Source: Palsa-739 sp036512155
GTDB lineage: Bacteria > Actinomycetota > Thermoleophilia > Gaiellales > Gaiellaceae
Length of the DNA: 64,000 nucleotides
Assembly: GCA_036512155.1 (NCBI GenBank)
Contig: DATCBD010000059.1
Span: forward strand, 1-64,000
Direction: 5' to 3'
The notes beneath the pieces are model-generated. The model saw only the letters and a list, made by a program, of their open reading frames with translations, was not told where the DNA came from and did not search any database. This document shows positions 24,377 to 35,487 of this stretch, piece after piece. Both the position numbers and the translations under genes were made by a program. How positions within the stretch are numbered: position 1 is the stretch's first letter; the number at the start of each line of letters is the position of its first letter.

Positions 24377-25620
24377 GCGGCAAGCTCCTCTCTGAAGACG
24401 AGCACGGCGTTGTGACCGCCGAAGCCGAAGCTGTTGCTCAACGCGACGCGCACGGGGAGGCGGCGCGCCTCGTTCGGGACGTAGTCGAGATCGCAGGCGG
24501 GATCGGGAGTCTCGTAGTTGATCGTCGGCGGCACGACGTCGTCGCGCAGCGCAAGGACGGTTGCGGCCGCCTCGACCGCGCCCGCGGCGCCGAGGCAGTG
24601 GCCGGTCGCGCCCTTGATCGACGAGATGGGGATCGACCGCGCCTTCTCCTCGCCCAGCGCGAGCTTGATCGCGGCCGTCTCCGTCGCATCGCCGAGGCCG
24701 GTCGAGCTGGCGTGCGCGTTCACGTAGTCGACGTCGTCAGTCCGAAGGCCCGCGTCGGCGAGCGCAGCCGCGACCGCACGCGCCTGCCCGACTCCCTCGG
24801 GATCGGGCTCGGTCATGTGGAACGCGTCCGAGCTCATCCCGTAGCCCGCGAGCTCGGCGTAGATCGTCGCGCCGCGCCCGCGCGCGTGCTCGAGCTCCTC
24901 GAGCACGAGGACGGCCGCGCCTTCGCCCATGACGAACCCGTCGCGATCGGCATCGAAGGGCCGGCTCGCGCGAGCGGGGTCGTCGTTCCGGCGCGACAGC
25001 GCGCGCATCGCGGCGAAGCCGGCGATCGCGATCGGCGTGATGCCCGCCTCGCTCCCACCGCAGAACATCACGTCGGCGCGGCCGAGCCGGATCGCGTCGT
25101 AGCCCTCGCCGATCGCCATCGCCGACGCCGCGCACGCCGTGCACGGGGCGCCGACGGGACCGCGGGCGCCGAGCTCCATCGACACCCAGCCGGCCGCCAT
25201 GTTCGGCATGAACGCCGTCACGAGTCTCGGGTGGATGCGCGCGGAGTCCGCGCCGGCGCAGCACTCCGCAAGGCTCGCGACGCCTCCCTGAGCCGTCGCG
25301 ATCGACGCGCCGACACGGTCCGGTTCGGATGCGACGTCGACCCTTGCGTCGGCCTCCGCCATGCGCGCGGCCGCCACTGCGAACTGCGCGAACCGATCCG
25401 TCCGCTGCAACGTTCGTCGGTCCAGCCACTGCCCGGGATCGAACTCGCGCGCCTCACAGCCGATCCGCACGGGATGGCCCTCCGTGTCGAATGCGGTGAC
25501 CGCGGCGCCGCTGCCTTCACCTGCGATCAGGCGGCTCCAGGTCGTCTCGATGTCCGGTCCGAGCGGGGTCACTGCCCCAAGGCCGGTCACCACGACTCGA
25601 CGACGCTCTGACACTGCCAC
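24373..25620 (-). CDS. fabF: Beta-ketoacyl-ACP synthase II
   Basis: A 415-residue condensing enzyme of type II fatty acid synthesis that extends acyl-ACP with malonyl-ACP. The Cys-His-His triad is visible: Cys in APCTACAAS (near 159), His in YVNAHASSTG (near 302) and His in GATGHCLGAAG (near 338), with the lysine in SSIKG. The N-terminal VVVTGLGAVTPLG and C-terminal NSFGFGGHNAVLVF are family standard. First gene of a two-gene unit with the desaturase; no acpP or fabD nearby, so it may be a secondary, lipid-remodelling copy. Confidence 0.95.
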   Translation of the reverse strand: MAVSERRRVVVTGLGAVTPLGPDIETTWSRLIAGEGSGAAVTAFDTEGHPVRIGCEAREFDPGQWLDRRTLQRTDRFAQFAVAAARMAEADARVDVASEPDRVGASIATAQGGVASLAECCAGADSARIHPRLVTAFMPNMAAGWVSMELGARGPVGAPCTACAASAMAIGEGYDAIRLGRADVMFCGGSEAGITPIAIAGFAAMRALSRRNDDPARASRPFDADRDGFVMGEGAAVLVLEELEHARGRGATIYAELAGYGMSSDAFHMTEPDPEGVGQARAVAAALADAGLRTDDVDYVNAHASSTGLGDATETAAIKLALGEEKARSIPISSIKGATGHCLGAAGAVEAAATVLALRDDVVPPTINYETPDPACDLDYVPNEARRLPVRVALSNSFGFGGHNAVLVFREELAA

Positions 25621-25635
25621 TCAAGGTAGCTTGCC

Positions 25636-26007
25636 TCAGGCCGTGAGGTGGAGGCGCGCAGCCTGGCGCCGCACGGCTCCGACGATCTGCGCCGGGTCGC
25701 ACGGCTTGCGCAAGACCTCCGAGGCGCCGGCCGCGAGTGCCTCGCCGCGCGCTCCCTCGACGCCGGTCACCACGAGGACCGGAATGGACGGATCGAGCGC
25801 GTGGAGGTACCGGCACACCGACAGCCCGTCGACGAACGGCATTTCGATGTCGAGGAGCGCCGCGTCCGGGAGCGGGCGCCGCTCGAGCCCCGCCAGCGCG
25901 GCGCGTCCGTCGGCCACCGCGGTCACCTCGAAGCCGGCGGATTCGAGCCAGATCGCGTACAGCAGCCTGAGGGCGCTGTTGTCCTCGGCGACGAGGATCC
26001 GATCCAT
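25636..26007 (-). CDS. Single-domain response regulator (receiver)
   Basis: A 123-residue receiver with no output domain. The acidic pocket is AEDN, the phospho-acceptor Asp lies in ALLDIEMP (near 53), Thr in VVTG (near 82) and Lys in LRKPC (near 102). It would pass phosphoryl groups or bind a partner by itself. It is not next to a kinase. ATG 26007 is preferred over GTG 26010. It precedes fabF by 16 bp on the opposite-end side but in the same direction of reading, so co-transcription with upstream lon/hxlR cannot be excluded. Confidence 0.88.
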   Translation of the reverse strand: MDRILVAEDNSALRLLYAIWLESAGFEVTAVADGRAALAGLERRPLPDAALLDIEMPFVDGLSVCRYLHALDPSIPVLVVTGVEGARGEALAAGASEVLRKPCDPAQIVGAVRRQAARLHLTA

Positions 26008-26052
26008 CACCGGATGAAACCGGGCGACACTAAGAACGGCATGTGCTGCGTG

Positions 26053-26347
26053 TTAAGCGGAGAGCAGACCGGCCGCGACCTTGCCGACGCGGCGGCCGAG
26101 CTCCGTCAGCCGGTACTCAACCCGGGGCGGGCGCGTGTCGAGCACGCGCCGTTCGAGGATGCCGGCCTCCTCCAGTTCCATCAGGCGCGCCGCGAGCGTG
26201 CGCGGCGGAATCGTTTCCAGCGCCTGCTTGAACTCGTTGAAGCGGACGGCGCCCGCCTCGGACGACGCCCACAGGATCGCGAGGACCCATCGTCGCCCGA
26301 GGAGGTCGGCCGCACGGGCGACCCCCTCGGGCAGCGGCTGGCAGTTC

Positions 26348-26358
<11 letters not shown>
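26053..26358 (-). CDS. HxlR-type winged-helix regulator
   Basis: A 101-residue DNA-binding protein. RRWVLAILWAS, RFNEFKQALETIPPRTLAARLMELEEAGILERR and VEYRLTELGRRV are the HxlR/DUF24 winged helix pattern, often redox- or electrophile-sensing through a cysteine near the N-terminus; here MRCRNC supplies two. Its start lies within the last 11 bases of lon, so it is co-transcribed with and translationally coupled to the protease. The target is unknown; control of the lon unit is a reasonable guess. Confidence 0.88.
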
Positions 26359-28657
<2,299 letters not shown>

Positions 28658-28734
28658 TCGGTGTACTAGGTATCCGGATTGTACCGATGGAGAACGACCA
28701 CCGGCGGCCGGGTAATCCCGGGCCGGGAGACGGC

Positions 28735-29280
28735 TTAGGAGAGCGCCGGGGCCGCCGAACGGGCGACGACGATCTCGCCGGCCCGCACCAGCAGGCTGAG
28801 CGGCATGTCTTCCGGGACGTGGACGAAGCCGCCGGTCGTCCCCGGACGGTCCTCGAGCAGGCCCATGAGCACGTAGAAGACGCGGTTGCAGAGGAAGCCG
28901 CCGGCGGTGCGCGAGGCCTCGGCCGGGATGTCCTCGTCGCGCAGCGCAGCCACGATCTCGTCCACCGGCAGCGTCGAGCGGTACGCGACCGGGCCCTTGG
29001 GGTCGATCTCGGCGGAGGAGACGACGCCGTCGTTGTCCTCCGACTCGGAGCCGTCGAGGTTGAGCGCGAACCGCTCCACGGAGATCGCCTCGCGGTCGGC
29101 CTGGCCGAAACAGATGACGACGTCGGGATCGGCCACGTTCAGCGCGTCGTACAGCGCATCGGCCGCCCGCGCGTACGAGACGGGCAGAACGACGCCGCCG
29201 AGCGCCTCTGCGATCTGCTGCGACGTGTTCACGTCGGAGCTGCCGAAGGGCTCGAAACCGGTGACGAGGACGCCGCTCAC
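28735..29280 (-). CDS. pcp: Pyroglutamyl-peptidase I
   Basis: A 181-residue cysteine peptidase (family C15) that removes N-terminal pyroglutamate from peptides. VTGFEPFG opens the fold. The catalytic residues can be placed: Glu in GQADREAISVERFALN, Cys in AGGFLCNRVFY and His in GGFVHVPE. It is slightly shorter than usual (about 200). The GTG start overlaps the stop of the SnoaL-like gene (GTGA), so the two are coupled. Confidence 0.92.
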   Translation of the reverse strand: MSGVLVTGFEPFGSSDVNTSQQIAEALGGVVLPVSYARAADALYDALNVADPDVVICFGQADREAISVERFALNLDGSESEDNDGVVSSAEIDPKGPVAYRSTLPVDEIVAALRDEDIPAEASRTAGGFLCNRVFYVLMGLLEDRPGTTGGFVHVPEDMPLSLLVRAGEIVVARSAAPALS

Positions 29281-29693
29281 GCCACCTCGTCCTCGAGGCC
29301 GACCGCCGCGAGCGCGGCGACCAGATGCGGATGCTCCTCGACGCGTGCGACGCGGCCCTCGTGCGTAGTCACCACCGCCGCGTAACGGCCAACGAGGTAG
29401 AAGCGCCGCGACTGGAGCGGCCGCTCGTCGGTCTCGTCCGGCTCGATGCGTGAGAAGCGCATGCTGATCACGACGCGGTCGCCGACGCCGATGCAGCGGT
29501 CAACGGTGACGTGGTACCCCTCGGCGACGCGCTCGGCGAGGATGGCGAGCACATCGTCGCGATCGAACGCGCCCTCTGCCTCCGCGCCGACCCATTCCAC
29601 CTCCGGGTCGAGCATCGCCTCGATCGCGTCGAGGTCGCCGGCGACGAACGCGCGGTAGCCGCGCAGGAGAAGGTCAACTCCTTCCTGGCTCAC
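29277..29693 (-). CDS. SnoaL-like (NTF2-fold) protein
   Basis: A 138-residue protein of the SnoaL/NTF2-like fold: LLRGYRAFVAGDLDAIEAMLDPEVEWVG, GRDDV-like turn, then beta strands ending in GRVARVEEHPH. Members include isomerases, hydrolases and simple ligand binders, so the reaction is unknown. GTG 29693 is preferred; a longer frame from 29735 adds a non-homologous basic leader. Coupled to pcp. Confidence 0.75.
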   Translation of the reverse strand: MSQEGVDLLLRGYRAFVAGDLDAIEAMLDPEVEWVGAEAEGAFDRDDVLAILAERVAEGYHVTVDRCIGVGDRVVISMRFSRIEPDETDERPLQSRRFYLVGRYAAVVTTHEGRVARVEEHPHLVAALAAVGLEDEVA

Positions 29694-29747
29694 AAGCCTA
29701 CGGCTCCTAGTTACGTGCCAAGCGAGCTTGACCAAGGAACACGGCAG

Positions 29748-31256
29748 TCACGCTCGGAGGGTAGCCAGCGGGAACTCGACTTGCGCGTGCTCGATGAGCA
29801 CCGGGTCGTGCGTCGCACACACGATCGCGGTGCCGGTCGTGCGCGCGAGCTCGGCGAAGAGCGCGCCAACAGCGCGCGCATTCGCCTCGTCGAGCCGCGC
29901 GGTGGGCTCGTCCGCGAGCAGCAGCGCCGGCTTCGCTGCGAGCGCACGAGCGATGGCGACGCGCTGCCGCTCCCCCATCGACAGCCGCGCGACGCGCTGG
30001 TCGGCGAGCTCGCCGAGACCGACGGCAGCGAGTGCCGGAACCGCGCCGCCGGCGTCGGCGCCGCGCAAGGCGAGCGCAAGCTCCACCGTCTCGCGCGCGG
30101 TGAGGAACGGGACGAGATCGGTTCCCTGCGTGACGAGGCCGATGCTGCTGCGGCGCAACAACGCGAGCCCGGTCTCGTCGAGGCCGGAGAGCGCGGTTCC
30201 GAGCACGCGCACGTCGCCGGCGGTCGGCCGGTCGAGGCCTGCGAGCAGGTGCAGCAGCGTCGACTTCCCCGTGCCGGAAGGCCCTGTGATCGCCGAAAAC
30301 GCACCTCCGGCAAACGCGAGCGAAAGATCGTGGAAAACCTCGGTCGCGCGCGGGCCGCGACCGTGTACCTTCGTCAGGGCCACCGCCTCGGCGACGACTG
30401 CTCCCGGCCGCGCCTCCGCCGGAGCGGCGCTCTCCACCGCCTCCGCGGCGACGGTGTGCACGAATACGCCGCCGGGCCTCGGCTCCAGGCGCGCACGCGT
30501 CGTCCCGCCGAGCAGCTCCTCGGGGATCCGGATCCAGCCGCCGCGGTTCACGACCGCGTCATCGTCGCCACCGCGGCTCTCGCCGCTGACGCGCCCGTCG
30601 CGGATCTGCACGACGCGGTCGGCGACGGCGGCGGACTCCGGATCGTGGCTGACGATGAGCGTCGTCACGCCCGCCTCGCGCGCAAGCTCGCGGATGAGCG
30701 CGTAGATCTCGGCGGCGTTCGCGGCGTCGAGCTCGCCGGTCGGCTCGTCCGCGATGAAAAGCCGCGGGCCGTGCGAGAGCGCGGCGCACAGCGCGACGCG
30801 CTGCTGCTGACCGCCGGACAGCTCGCCCGGCCGCGCATTGCGCTTGCCGGCGAGACCGACGCGCTCGAGCAGCCGGTCGGCGGTGCGCCCGCTCTCGGCG
30901 CGATCGACGCCGAGCAGGTCGAGTCGCAGCGCAACGAGCTGGCGCGCGGTCAGCTCGGGCGCGAGCGCACGCTCGTAGTGCTGATCCGCGTACCCGAGCG
31001 TGCGCGAGCGATAGCCGGCGAGCGCGCGGCCGCGCAGCGTGCGCAGATCGTGCTCGAACACGCGCACCGTTCCGGCGGACGGGCGGTCGAGGCCGGCGAG
31101 GATGCGCAGGAGCGTGCTCTTGCCCGATCCGCTCGGCCCGAAGACGACGACGAGCTCGCCCTCCTCGATGTCGAGGGACAGGCCCTGAAGCGCGGCGGCT
31201 GCACCTTCCGCGGACGGATAGATGCGGAAGAGGTCGGTGGCTTCGACGGCGGTCAT
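29748..31256 (-). CDS. ABC transporter ATPase with two fused MacB/LolD-type domains
   Basis: A 502-residue protein made of two complete nucleotide-binding domains in tandem. Domain 1 (about 1-230): Walker A GPSGSGKST, signature LSGGQQQ, Walker B LFIADEPTGELD. Domain 2 (about 285-502): Walker A GPSGTGKST, signature LSMGERQ, Walker B LLLADEPTARLD. Both have the DEPTxxLD of the MacB/LolD/FtsE group, normally a homodimer of single domains. It overlaps the permease gene by ATGA. The pair would power a mechanotransmission-type ABC system that moves lipids, peptides or lipoproteins, or drives envelope enzymes. ATG 31256 is chosen for the overlap; residues upstream in frame belong to the permease. 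Confidence 0.9.
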   Translation of the reverse strand: MTAVEATDLFRIYPSAEGAAAALQGLSLDIEEGELVVVFGPSGSGKSTLLRILAGLDRPSAGTVRVFEHDLRTLRGRALAGYRSRTLGYADQHYERALAPELTARQLVALRLDLLGVDRAESGRTADRLLERVGLAGKRNARPGELSGGQQQRVALCAALSHGPRLFIADEPTGELDAANAAEIYALIRELAREAGVTTLIVSHDPESAAVADRVVQIRDGRVSGESRGGDDDAVVNRGGWIRIPEELLGGTTRARLEPRPGGVFVHTVAAEAVESAAPAEARPGAVVAEAVALTKVHGRGPRATEVFHDLSLAFAGGAFSAITGPSGTGKSTLLHLLAGLDRPTAGDVRVLGTALSGLDETGLALLRRSSIGLVTQGTDLVPFLTARETVELALALRGADAGGAVPALAAVGLGELADQRVARLSMGERQRVAIARALAAKPALLLADEPTARLDEANARAVGALFAELARTTGTAIVCATHDPVLIEHAQVEFPLATLRA

Positions 31257-34192
31257 CGCAGCCTCCTCACCGCGACGCCGGCAGCAGCCGTCGAGCCGGC
31301 GACGAGACAAACGAGCGCGATGCCGACGAGCGGCCAGTCGAACACGAGCACGAGCGGCGGCAGCGGCGTTCCTGCGCCCGCGGTGACGGAGACGACGGCG
31401 ACGACGAGCGCGCTCACCACCGCGCCGGCGGCGACCCCGCCGCAGATGCCCACCGCCGCGACCGCCTCGGCGCGCAGCACCAGGTGGCGGCGCAGCTCGG
31501 CAGGCGTGACCCCCTGCGCGGAGAGATCGAACAGCTCACCCGTTTCGTCGCGGCGGTCGCCGACGACGCCGAGCAGCACGCCGACGGCGGCGAGCACGAG
31601 GCCGACGATCGCGGCGACGAGCAGCAGCGCCAGCGAGCCGCGCGCGAGCGGATCGCTGCGCAGAGCTTCCTCGGTCGCCCGTTGCGAGACGATCGAGAGC
31701 GAGGGGATGCGCGGCCGCTTGGACGTGTCGAGCCAGATCTCGCTCGCGGTCGCCGTTCCCGGCTCGATCGTGTTTGCCGCCGTCAGCCACGTCGGCAGGT
31801 CGGCGACGACGAGATCGCCGTCGACGGAAGGGAAGTTCCGCGCGACTGCGACAACGCGGCCCTCGATCGTCTCGTCCTCGACGTGCAGCGGCAGGAGGCC
31901 GCCCGCGCCGGCAACGCGCGCGAGGTCGGGCGACACGACGACGGGGACGGGCACGCCTTCGAGCGGCTCGCTCGGCCGCAAGATCGAGTCGGACGCCCGG
32001 TTGACGACGTAGCGCAGCGTCGTCCCGTGCACGCGCACTCCGTTCGTCCCGATCCAGCCGGCGAAGCGCCGGTCGAGACGAAGCGTCCCGACCGATGTGT
32101 CGTTGACGGCCAGCGTAGTCCCGCTCTCACGATGCCCGGCGACGAACGCGGCCGTCTGCGGGAACGAGAGCCGCATCGCGATGACGCGGCCGCCGCGCGC
32201 CTCGGGCGGCAGCCGCACGCTCGGCGCGTGCGTGCCGCGGCCGAGCTCGCCGAGCGAGAGGAGCGTGAAGTCGCCGCGCGGGTCGAGCACGTTGAGCTGG
32301 ATGCCGACGCGGTCGCCGGTGATCGTCAACGGCACCGTCAGTCGCGTCGCGCCGGCGGACACGTCGAAGCCGCGGAGGCGGGGCGTGACCGGTGGGGCGA
32401 GCGCGAGCGCGAGCGCGTGCGGCGACAGCGACGAGAAGTCGGAGCGCCACCCGTCGGCGTGCGGAATCTCCGCCGCCGGTAGCGCCAGGAGCGTGAAGTC
32501 GATGCCGCGGTTCGCGGTGACGTATCCGCTGTCGCGCAACACGGGCGTGCCGACGTGGGGTGCAGCCTGCTGCACCGGGACGAGCTTGGAGAGGTCCTCC
32601 TGCAGGACGAACGGCGCAGGGACTGCGTAGCGGGCCTGCTCCGTCTCGCCGCGTTGGAGCGTCGCGCGATACGAGAACGCGAACAGCGCGACGCCGACGC
32701 TGAGGACGAAGAACACGACGGACAGCAGCACCCGGCCGGGCGAGCGCGCGAGCGACAGCAGCGCGAGGCGCACCGGCGGCGGCCCGCGCCGTCCCGCCCA
32801 TTCGAGCGCGCGCAGCAAGGGCGCGAGCACGCGCGCGGCCGCGACGGCGAGCACGAACAGCACGAGACCCGGCAGCAGGAGCAGCACGACGCCGGTGCCG
32901 CCGCCGGATGCGAGCGTCGACGTGTCCGTCTTCCCGCGCGCAAGCGCAAGAAGGATCGCGGCGAGCGCGCCGAGCGCGGCGACGTCTGCCGCGGTCAGCG
33001 TGACGCCGCCGAACGCGATCTTCTCCAGGCGCAGCGCGGCGAGCATCACGAGCGCCGTCAGCGCGGCGAGCGCGACGGCGATCCCGAACGCGCGCAGGGT
33101 GAAGAGCGAATGGTCGACCGCGAGCCATCCGGGCGCACCGAGGTGACGCGCGAGGAGTGCACCGGCGCCGCTGCCGGCGATCCAGCCGGCGACGCTGGAG
33201 ACGATCGTGATCGCCGCCACCTCGGCCGCGGCGACGAGCAGCACCTGGCCGCGCCCGGCACCGAACCAGGTCAGCCGCCGGCGCGTCGCGTCGTAGTCGC
33301 GGCGGAGCCTCGTGGACGCGAGCACGGCGAAGCCGAGGAGAAGAACGGCAGCATCGCCGCCGAGCACGAGCAGCCGCTCGCCCGCGACACGGCTCGTCGC
33401 GCGCACCGCCGCGATCGTGTCGAGCGGCGCGGAGATGGAGAAGATGTCGCTCTTCTCCTCCAGCTGCGATTGCGCCCGGTCGATGCGTGAGCCGAGGCTC
33501 GCAAGATCCCAGTCGTGGATCGAGCCCGGCGCGAGCGGCACGACCCAGCCGTACGTGCGCGCGATGAGCGGCGCGTCCGGCAGCGGTGTGCGCGTGAACG
33601 CGCTCACGCCGTCGGCAAGCAGGATCGGCGGCCGGTTCGCTCCCGCGGCGGCGAAGTACGCCGAGAGCGGAGCGCCGCTACGGAACGTCGCGCGGCCGAC
33701 GACGTGCAGGAACGGCAGCTTCGGCGCCGCCGGTGCTCCTCCGATCTGGATCAGCTCGCAGTCGGAGGGCGTGCACGCGTGCGGGAGGCGGCCGCTGCGT
33801 AGGACGAGCCAGTGCGAGAGCCCGTCCACGGCGCCGAGGTTGACGAACGCGCCGCCCCACGTCGCCTGGCGGAAGACCTCGACCGCGAATGCCGGGTGGT
33901 GCAGCACGGGCTCGAGCGCGCGGCGCGCGAGCCGGTCGAGCTGCGGGTAGCTGAGGTTCGACTGCGCCGGAACGCCGCTCCACACCGCCTGCACGGCGCG
34001 GTCGGACGGCTGCAGGCCCGCGAGAGCACGCTGCACGGCGCGGTCCTGGACGGCGACCGCGCCGACGGCGGTCATTGCGAGGACGGCCGCGCCGACGGCG
34101 ATCCCGATCGCCGCCAGCAGATTCCGCTGCGCATGGGCGCGCAGCCGGACGGCGGCCAGCCGGATGGGCACCACCAGCCGCCTCCCACGCAC
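31253..34192 (-). CDS. FtsX-like ABC permease
   Basis: A 979-residue membrane protein. One N-terminal helix (about 22-50, NLLAAIGIAVGAAVLAMTAVG) is followed by an extracytoplasmic domain of about 220 residues. A cluster of helices at about 270-500 comes next, then a second external domain (about 510-840) and three C-terminal helices (about 850-979). This is a duplicated FtsX/MacB layout in a single chain, matching the fused two-domain ATPase. The external domains are beta-rich with no family I recognise. The substrate is unknown. Transcribed first, with the ATPase coupled behind it. Confidence 0.88.
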   Translation of the reverse strand: MRGRRLVVPIRLAAVRLRAHAQRNLLAAIGIAVGAAVLAMTAVGAVAVQDRAVQRALAGLQPSDRAVQAVWSGVPAQSNLSYPQLDRLARRALEPVLHHPAFAVEVFRQATWGGAFVNLGAVDGLSHWLVLRSGRLPHACTPSDCELIQIGGAPAAPKLPFLHVVGRATFRSGAPLSAYFAAAGANRPPILLADGVSAFTRTPLPDAPLIARTYGWVVPLAPGSIHDWDLASLGSRIDRAQSQLEEKSDIFSISAPLDTIAAVRATSRVAGERLLVLGGDAAVLLLGFAVLASTRLRRDYDATRRRLTWFGAGRGQVLLVAAAEVAAITIVSSVAGWIAGSGAGALLARHLGAPGWLAVDHSLFTLRAFGIAVALAALTALVMLAALRLEKIAFGGVTLTAADVAALGALAAILLALARGKTDTSTLASGGGTGVVLLLLPGLVLFVLAVAAARVLAPLLRALEWAGRRGPPPVRLALLSLARSPGRVLLSVVFFVLSVGVALFAFSYRATLQRGETEQARYAVPAPFVLQEDLSKLVPVQQAAPHVGTPVLRDSGYVTANRGIDFTLLALPAAEIPHADGWRSDFSSLSPHALALALAPPVTPRLRGFDVSAGATRLTVPLTITGDRVGIQLNVLDPRGDFTLLSLGELGRGTHAPSVRLPPEARGGRVIAMRLSFPQTAAFVAGHRESGTTLAVNDTSVGTLRLDRRFAGWIGTNGVRVHGTTLRYVVNRASDSILRPSEPLEGVPVPVVVSPDLARVAGAGGLLPLHVEDETIEGRVVAVARNFPSVDGDLVVADLPTWLTAANTIEPGTATASEIWLDTSKRPRIPSLSIVSQRATEEALRSDPLARGSLALLLVAAIVGLVLAAVGVLLGVVGDRRDETGELFDLSAQGVTPAELRRHLVLRAEAVAAVGICGGVAAGAVVSALVVAVVSVTAGAGTPLPPLVLVFDWPLVGIALVCLVAGSTAAAGVAVRRLR

Positions 34193-34236
34193 CGAGGGGA
34201 CGATAGCCCGGCCCGGCTTCGGGTACCAATGGAGGG

Positions 34237-34578
34237 ATGCGCGTCCTCGTCGCCGACGACAGCCCCCACCTCGTCCTCCTGTACAGAGCCGTTCTGGAGG
34301 ACGCCGGCTTCGAGGTGGTGAGCGTCAGCAACGGCATGGCCGCGATCGCCGCGGTCGAGAGCGGCAATGTGGACGCGGCCGTTCTGGACGTGCTGATGCC
34401 CGGCGTGAGTGGCGACGCGATCGCGGAGCGGCTGCGCCGGACGAATCCCGGGCTGCCGGTGCTGCTCATGACCGGGGACTACGGCGAACAGTTCGTTGTC
34501 GACGTCGGCGCGCCGGTGCTGCGCAAGCCGTTCCCGCCGGAAGAGCTCGTCCGCGCGGTGCGCGAGCTCGCCTCCTGA
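34237..34578 (+). CDS. Single-domain response regulator (receiver)
   Basis: A 113-residue receiver: MRVLVADDSPH acidic pocket, phospho-acceptor Asp in AVLDVLMPG (near 50), Thr in LMTGD (near 78) and Lys in LRKPFPP (near 96). No output domain. Divergent from the FtsX-like gene (44 bp between starts) and just upstream of tRNA-Ala. Like the receiver at 25636-26007 it has no kinase next to it; both could join a common phosphorelay. Confidence 0.9.
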   Translation: MRVLVADDSPHLVLLYRAVLEDAGFEVVSVSNGMAAIAAVESGNVDAAVLDVLMPGVSGDAIAERLRRTNPGLPVLLMTGDYGEQFVVDVGAPVLRKPFPPEELVRAVRELAS

Positions 34579-34605
34579 CGACGAGGGATACACTGCCTGC
34601 CACTC

Positions 34606-34678
34606 GGGGCCGTAGCTCAGCTGGGAGAGCGTCTGGCTGGCAGCCAGAAGGTCAGGGGTTCGAGCCCCCTCGGCTCCA
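34606..34678 (+). tRNA. tRNA-Ala (anticodon GGC)
   Basis: A 73-nt cloverleaf with acceptor GGGGCCG/CGGCTCC and discriminator A, D-arm GCTC/GAGC, anticodon stem TCTGG/CCAGA with loop CTGGCAG (anticodon GGC) and T-arm GGGG-TTCGAGC-CCCC. No encoded CCA. TACACT about 13 bp upstream may be its -10 element. Together with the UGC tRNA it reads all alanine codons. There is no sign of an element integrated here. Confidence 0.97.
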
Positions 34679-34740
34679 TAGAAGATCGGGTCACGTTGCG
34701 CGATCGGACTCGCCGTCGCCGTGCACGATTCGCTCGGTGG

Positions 34741-35265
34741 TTAGGCGGCGTGCGCCAGCCTACCGCGTCCTCGCCGCAATTCGCGGACGATGAGGATCAC
34801 GAGAGCGACCGCACCGGCGGGCGCGGCCGCAGATATCTCGGCCCACACGACTGCGTACCGCTCGCCGGACGAAGCCATCTTCGGCACGTCGACGCTCACC
34901 GTCTCCGCCGTCTCGGCGCCCGCAGGCAGGCTCAAGATGCTTCGACTGACGGACGTCCAGCTCGAGAGCTCGTTCCGCGTTCGTCCAGACGCGAACTGGA
35001 ACGCGCCACCGTGCAGGTCGGCTCCGGCCACGTAGACGGCGACCTGTGCCGGAGACGTAGTGCCGTTGTGGATCTCGATGGTGCGACGGAGCGTCGTCCC
35101 GGGTGAAAGCCGGTCGACGATGTAGGAGCGGGCGAGCGGATCACGAGTAGCACCTGGCAGCGCGACGAGCCGAATGCCGATCCCGCCCGAGCCTGCCGCG
35201 AGCGCCCCCGCCGGCAGGATCAACCCGGCCAGCAGAGGCAGCGCGATCAGGCGGAGGAGCGGCAC
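34741..35265 (-). CDS. Secreted or membrane-anchored protein, probably internally truncated
   Basis: A 174-residue protein with signal peptide (LLRLIALPLLAGLILPAGALA) and a beta-rich ectodomain: LSPGTTLRRTIEIHNGTTSPAQVAVYVAGADL and GERYAVVWAEISA. The chain then runs directly into one C-terminal membrane helix (AGAVALVILIVREL) and a basic tail. The RTIEIxN...YxxxA and ERYxVxWAE pattern resembles actinobacterial WxL-interacting/DUF916-like surface proteins, which usually have a further domain before the anchor (family knowledge, recalled). The missing middle suggests an in-frame deletion. GTG 35265 is chosen; the upstream frame is antisense noise. Confidence 0.6.
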   Translation of the reverse strand: MPLLRLIALPLLAGLILPAGALAAGSGGIGIRLVALPGATRDPLARSYIVDRLSPGTTLRRTIEIHNGTTSPAQVAVYVAGADLHGGAFQFASGRTRNELSSWTSVSRSILSLPAGAETAETVSVDVPKMASSGERYAVVWAEISAAAPAGAVALVILIVRELRRGRGRLAHAA

Positions 35266-35272
35266 CCTCGAA

Positions 35273-35366
35273 TCACGCGACCGAGTGCGTGATCGTGGCC
35301 GAGTAGACGCCGGGAGGAGCGTTCGCCGACCGCGCCGACGAGCAGCACGAGCTTGCGGATCTTCAT
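35273..35366 (-). pseudogene. Frameshifted small exported-protein gene
   Basis: ATG 35366, behind the strong site AGGGGGAG, opens MKIRKLVLLVGAVG, a signal-peptide start. The frame then loses sense; a +1 shift continues as NAPPGVYSATITHSVA to TGA (35275-35273), 7 bp before the start of the next gene. The two halves look like one about 30-residue exported peptide, so either the gene is inactive or one base is wrong. It sits directly under a structured leader. Confidence 0.45.
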
Positions 35367-35460
35367 CTAACTCCCCCTGTAGCGAAGGCGACGTCCCCGA
35401 AGGGGGCGCCTTACACCGTTTGCATCGGCATACGGCGATCCAGCTAAAGGACGGTCGCCC
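35367..35460 (-). promoter_or_regulatory. Structured 5' leader, candidate cis-regulatory RNA
   Basis: The minus-strand sequence upstream of ATG 35366 can fold into three helices. They are GGCGA...TCGCC; CCGT-A-TGC with GCA-A-ACGG around CGAT; and TGTA-GGCG-CCCC-TTC-GGGG-CGCC-TACA with internal bulges, ending 6 bases before the AGGGGGAG ribosome-binding site. I could not match it to a c-di-GMP, c-di-AMP, cobalamin or glycine riboswitch consensus. Regulatory role is inference from structure and position. Confidence 0.4.
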
Positions 35461-35487
35461 GGTTGCACAGGAGCGCCTCGACAGGTC

